Positions 6,161-8,361 of a DNA stretch of 8,361 nt are shown in pieces (the first letter of the stretch is position 1; every line of letters begins with the position of its first letter). Below the pieces are notes generated by a model. That model had not been told where the DNA came from. It did no database searches and saw nothing but the letters and a program-made list of their open reading frames with translations. The stretch spans positions 1-8,361 of the forward strand of contig CAMFKC010000075.1 in NCBI GenBank assembly GCA_945956975.1, in the 5' to 3' direction. A program made the position numbers and the translations under genes. This DNA comes from an uncultured Methylocystaceae bacterium. GTDB taxonomy: Bacteria; Pseudomonadota; Alphaproteobacteria; Rhizobiales; Beijerinckiaceae.

Positions 6161-7183
6161 TCAGCGGCTCGTCACGGGATAGAGGCCGCGCGGCCGCCAC
6201 AGCAGGATCGCCACCATCAGCGCGATGTTGGAAACCAACGCGACCTTGGGCGCCAGGAAGCCCGCGTAATTGGCGAGCAGCGCGAGCAGGATCGAACCGA
6301 TAAAGCAGCCGCCGACCGAGCCGAGCCCGCCGATGATGATGACGATGAACGTCGTCACCGTCATCTCGCCGCCGATGGAGGCATGCGCCTGCTCGCGGTA
6401 GAGCGCCCACATGAGGCCGCCGAGGCCCGCCAGCGCCGAGCCCGCCATGAAGACGCCGACGAACAGGCGGCGGATGCGATAGCCCAGCGCCTCCACCATT
6501 TCGCCATTCTCCACGCCGGCGCGGATCAGCAGGCCGAGCTTGGTGCGCGTGAGCGTGAATTGCAGCGCGCCGAAGACGATGAGGCCGACGACGACGGCGA
6601 GCAGCCGGTATTTTTCGACCGACGCAGCGCCGAGCGAGATCGAGCCGCGCAGCGCGGTCGGCAGCGGCAGCGGGTTCAGTTGCGGGCCGAAGGATGCGTA
6701 GAGCAATTGCTCGATGACGATCAGGCCGCCCATGGTGATGAGGATCTGCTTGAGGTGCTGGCCGTAGACGGGCCGCACCAGCAGCCGCTCGAACAGATAG
6801 CCCGCAGCCGCCGTCACCAGCATGGCGAGGATCATCGCGGGAATCATCGCCATGAGATTGGAGCTAAGCGAATCCGATTGCATCAGCGCGGCCATGGGCG
6901 CGAAGACGACGACCGCGACATAGGCGCCGACCGCCACGAAGGCGCCGTGGCCGAAATTCATGACGTCCATCAGGCCGAAGACGAGCGTGAGGCCGGACGC
7001 CATGGCGAAAATCATCATGCCCATGGCGAGGCCGGCCAGCGTCAGCGTCGTCCATGTCGAGAAGGAGCCGACGAGCGGCAGCGCGACGAGCGCGAGAATG
7101 AGCGGCAGGAGGACCGGAATGTAATCGGTCTTCTGCTGCGGCAGCACCACGCCGGCGTCGGAAGAAGTCTGGATTGCGGTCAT
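6161..7183 (-). CDS. livH: Branched-chain amino acid-type ABC transporter permease (LivH family)
   Basis: The 340-residue permease shows GLMDVMNFGHGAFVAVGAY at 70-88, the RPVYG turn at 137-141, the coupling loop IRAGVENGEMVEALGYR at 220-236, and VIIIGGLGSVGGCFIGS at 281-297. It ends in WRPRGLYP, typical of LivH-type subunits. The start at 7183 is chosen because its ATG overlaps the livF TGA (ATGA, 7180-7183) and the LivH-like N-terminus begins soon after. The frame stays open upstream to 7744, but that extension is antisense-like sequence lying over livF. A proline- and charge-containing N-terminal leader of about 20 residues precedes the first membrane segment. Confidence 0.93.
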   Translation of the reverse strand: MTAIQTSSDAGVVLPQQKTDYIPVLLPLILALVALPLVGSFSTWTTLTLAGLAMGMMIFAMASGLTLVFGLMDVMNFGHGAFVAVGAYVAVVVFAPMAALMQSDSLSSNLMAMIPAMILAMLVTAAAGYLFERLLVRPVYGQHLKQILITMGGLIVIEQLLYASFGPQLNPLPLPTALRGSISLGAASVEKYRLLAVVVGLIVFGALQFTLTRTKLGLLIRAGVENGEMVEALGYRIRRLFVGVFMAGSALAGLGGLMWALYREQAHASIGGEMTVTTFIVIIIGGLGSVGGCFIGSILLALLANYAGFLAPKVALVSNIALMVAILLWRPRGLYPVTSR

Positions 7184-7905
7184 TGATGGCTGTCCAGGCT
7201 GAGGCCGAGCAGGCGCGTCTGCAGGCTTTCGTCGGCGGCGAGGTCCGCCATCGCGCCGGAATGCACGATGCGGCCGGAATCCATGACATGCACGAGGTCG
7301 CCGATCTCCTGCGCCACGCGGAAATTCTGTTCGACCAGAAGGATGGTCGCGCCCGAACGCGCAATCTCTTTCAGGCATTCGATCAGCGCCGACACGATGG
7401 CCGGCGCCAGTCCCTTGGTCGGCTCGTCGATCAGCAGCAGCTTGCGCTCTTCCACGATGGCGCGCGCGATCGACAGCATCTGCTTCTGCCCGCCCGATAG
7501 CGTGCCGGCGCGCGACAGCCAGAATTTCTTCAGCGCTGGGAAGAAGCCGAATATCCATTCCAGCCGCTTCTCGTCCGGCGCGCCGGCGCGCGCGGCGAGC
7601 ACGAGATTTTCGCGCACGGTGAGGTCGCTGAAGATCGCCATGGTCTCGGGCACGTAGGCGACGCCCGAGCACGCGATGTCCGGCGTCGCCGCCTTGTCGA
7701 TGGCCGCGCCCTCGAAATGGATCGAGCCCTGCGAGGCCGGCCACAGGCCCATGATCGTGCGCAGCGTCGTCGTCTTGCCCGCGCCGTTGCGGCCGAGCAG
7801 CATGGTCGTGCGCCCCTTCGGCACGCTGAAATCGACGCCATGCAGGATGTGGTAGCGGCCGATATGCGTGTGCACGCCGGAGAGGGTGAGAAGCGCGTCG
7901 CTCAT
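7180..7905 (-). CDS. livF: ABC transporter ATP-binding protein (LivF family)
   Basis: The 241-residue ATPase carries Walker A GRNGAGKTT at 38-46, a Q-loop position held by Glu87 in VPETMAIFSDLTVREN (as usual in LivF, which has VPEGR...), signature LSGGQ at 136-140, and Walker B LLLIDEP at 156-162. The switch residue is Gln193 in VEQN rather than His, again a LivF trait. It hydrolyses ATP together with LivG to drive LivH/LivM. The ATG at 7905 is preceded by GGAAGAG with 8-nt spacing. The frame remains open further upstream to 8106, but that part translates a REP-like repeat and is not protein. A hairpin and a ten-codon frame precede the start. Confidence 0.94.
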   Translation of the reverse strand: MSDALLTLSGVHTHIGRYHILHGVDFSVPKGRTTMLLGRNGAGKTTTLRTIMGLWPASQGSIHFEGAAIDKAATPDIACSGVAYVPETMAIFSDLTVRENLVLAARAGAPDEKRLEWIFGFFPALKKFWLSRAGTLSGGQKQMLSIARAIVEERKLLLIDEPTKGLAPAIVSALIECLKEIARSGATILLVEQNFRVAQEIGDLVHVMDSGRIVHSGAMADLAADESLQTRLLGLSLDSHQ

Positions 7906-7934
7906 ATGACGGTCTCTTCCGAGGAAACCGTCAT
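7902..7934 (-). other. Ten-codon frame ending in ATGA overlap with livF start
   Basis: A small frame MTVSSEETVI starts at an ATG supplied by the REP-like element and stops at a TGA (7902-7904) that overlaps the livF ATG. It contains the livF Shine-Dalgarno sequence. It has no evident ribosome binding site of its own, so translation is doubtful and it may be chance. Confidence 0.2.
7906..7934 (-). promoter_or_regulatory. livF: Hairpin presenting the livF ribosome binding site
   Basis: ATGACGGT (7906-7913) and ACCGTCAT (7927-7934) are perfect 8-bp arms directly next to the livF ATG. The GGAAGAG ribosome binding site (7914-7920) lies in the 13-nt loop. In the mRNA the site would be displayed in the loop, or hidden if the additional TTCC/GGAA pairing inside the loop forms. 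The outer arm shares bases with REP-like element A. Confidence 0.4.
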
Positions 7935-7963
7935 GCCCGCGCTTGCCGCGGGCATCCACGCCG
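7928..7963 (+). repeat. REP-like palindromic element, copy A
   Basis: A 36-nt element with 9-bp perfect stem arms ATGCCCGCG (7933-7941) and CGCGGGCAT (7947-7955) around a 5-nt loop. It is flanked by CCGTC and CCACGCCG. The same flanks occur inverted in copy B. This is the type of repeat, with a G/C stem between CCGTCATG and CATCCACG, that is widespread in intergenic DNA of Hyphomicrobiales. Confidence 0.8.
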
Positions 7964-7995
7964 GGCCGCGCCTCGAATATGGAGCGGTATGATAC

Positions 7996-8076
7996 GAGTC
8001 TTCCAATAGCGTTCGCTGCTGTCGCTCGGCGTGGATGGCCGGGACGAGCCCGGCCATGACGGCTTTGGGAAGACTC
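7996..8076. repeat. Segment with 9-bp terminal inverted repeats enclosing copy B
   Basis: GAGTCTTCC at 7996-8004 is repeated inverted as GGAAGACTC at 8068-8076. The right copy overlaps two bases of the livG stop codon (8075-8077). The segment contains REP-like copy B. It is too short to encode anything, and no matching target-site duplication is obvious. It could be an insertion boundary or chance. Confidence 0.35.
8027..8062 (-). repeat. REP-like palindromic element, copy B (inverted)
   Basis: A 36-nt element with 9-bp arms ATGGCCGGG (8035-8043) and CCCGGCCAT (8049-8057) and a 5-nt loop. Read on the minus strand it has the same outer bases as copy A (CCGTCATG on one side, CATCCACGCCG on the other) but a different stem that is still fully paired. 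Together with copy A it forms a head-to-head pair 63 bp apart. Confidence 0.8.
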
Positions 8077-8361
8077 ACGCAGCCGCCCCCTTCGCTTTCG
8101 GCGCAATGCCGAGATAGGCCTCCTGCACCACGGGGCTCGCGATCACCGCGGCCGGCTCGCCGTCGGCGACGCAGGCGCCGTTGGTCAGCACGATGATGCG
8201 GTCGGCAAGCGAGCGCACGACATCCATCTTGTGCTCGACCAGCAGGATGATCTTCGAGCGATCCTCCTTCAGCTTCGCGATGAGATCGAGCACGATGGGC
8301 GCCTCGTCGACGCTCATGCCGGCGGTCGGCTCGTCGAACATGAAGACGCGCGGCTCCAGCG
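8075..8361 (-). CDS. livG: ABC transporter ATP-binding protein (LivG family), C-terminal part; 5' end outside window
   Basis: The frame is open through the right edge and ends at the TGA at 8075-8077, leaving 94 visible residues of a protein normally about 250 long. Visible are the Walker B region RVFMFDEPTAGM followed by SVDEA, and the switch histidine in ILLVEHKMDVV. The C-terminal domain holds DRIIVLTNGACVADGEP and ends in a short KAKGAAA tail. The His in the switch and the DEPTAGM motif mark it as the LivG partner rather than LivF. It is the first gene of the visible operon and is separated from livF by 169 bp of repeat-bearing sequence. Walker A and the signature motif lie beyond the window. 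Confidence 0.92.
   Translation of the reverse strand, partial: LEPRVFMFDEPTAGMSVDEAPIVLDLIAKLKEDRSKIILLVEHKMDVVRSLADRIIVLTNGACVADGEPAAVIASPVVQEAYLGIAPKAKGAAA

Noticed and set aside
6101..7186. Long plus-strand frame antisense to livH
   Set aside because: Its His/Asp/Arg/Glu-rich low-complexity translation is a typical shadow of a membrane protein gene in GC-rich DNA.
7184..7744. N-terminal extension of livH in the same frame
   Set aside because: It runs in a different frame over the clearly coding livF gene; the LivH family start and ATGA overlap fit 7183.
7906..8106. N-terminal extension of livF in the same frame (67 residues)
   Set aside because: The extension translates the REP-like repeats and intergenic sequence, shows an Arg/Gly/His-rich composition unlike LivF, and lies upstream of a well-placed ribosome binding site and typical LivF N-terminus at 7905.

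Overview
The window is GC-rich DNA with heavy G/C use at third codon positions and tight ATGA-type gene overlaps. It also carries a palindromic repeat of the kind scattered through genomes of the Hyphomicrobiales (Rhizobiales). With the rquA-like gene and the Liv-type ABC operon, this points to an alphaproteobacterium, most likely Hyphomicrobiales; the genus cannot be told from the sequence alone. No rRNA, tRNA, CRISPR array, transposase or phage gene is visible.

Left part (1-3434): a plus-strand flavin-dependent acyl-CoA-dehydrogenase-fold protein (78-1229) converges on, and overlaps, a minus-strand winged-helix regulator (1190-1771). A 328-bp intergenic region with several inverted repeats separates the regulator from a divergent plus-strand MFS transporter (2100-3434) that resembles the folate/biopterin (BT1) branch. 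The 3' end of the transporter overlaps the 3' end of a minus-strand methyltransferase-fold gene (3407-4159), best read as RquA, the enzyme that turns ubiquinone into rhodoquinone. Rhodoquinone supports low-potential anaerobic electron transport, for example to fumarate reductase.

Right part (4262-8361): a minus-strand operon in the order livG (cut by the window edge), livF, livH, livM, alpha/beta hydrolase. livF/livH and livM/hydrolase each overlap by ATGA, and livH/livM are 1 nt apart, so these four genes are almost certainly co-transcribed and translationally coupled. The hydrolase is therefore part of the uptake unit, which suggests that the imported compound, or a product of it, is an ester, amide or C-C hydrolase substrate rather than simply a branched-chain amino acid. 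The periplasmic binding protein that would define the substrate is not in the window. Between livG and livF lies a 169-bp spacer with an inverted pair of REP-like hairpins and a third hairpin that presents the livF ribosome binding site in its loop.

Nothing in the window is clearly a new multi-gene system. The observations most worth following are the rquA homologue, the hydrolase coupled to a Liv transporter, the REP pair with compensatory stem changes, and the palindrome that overlaps the annotated start of the regulator.
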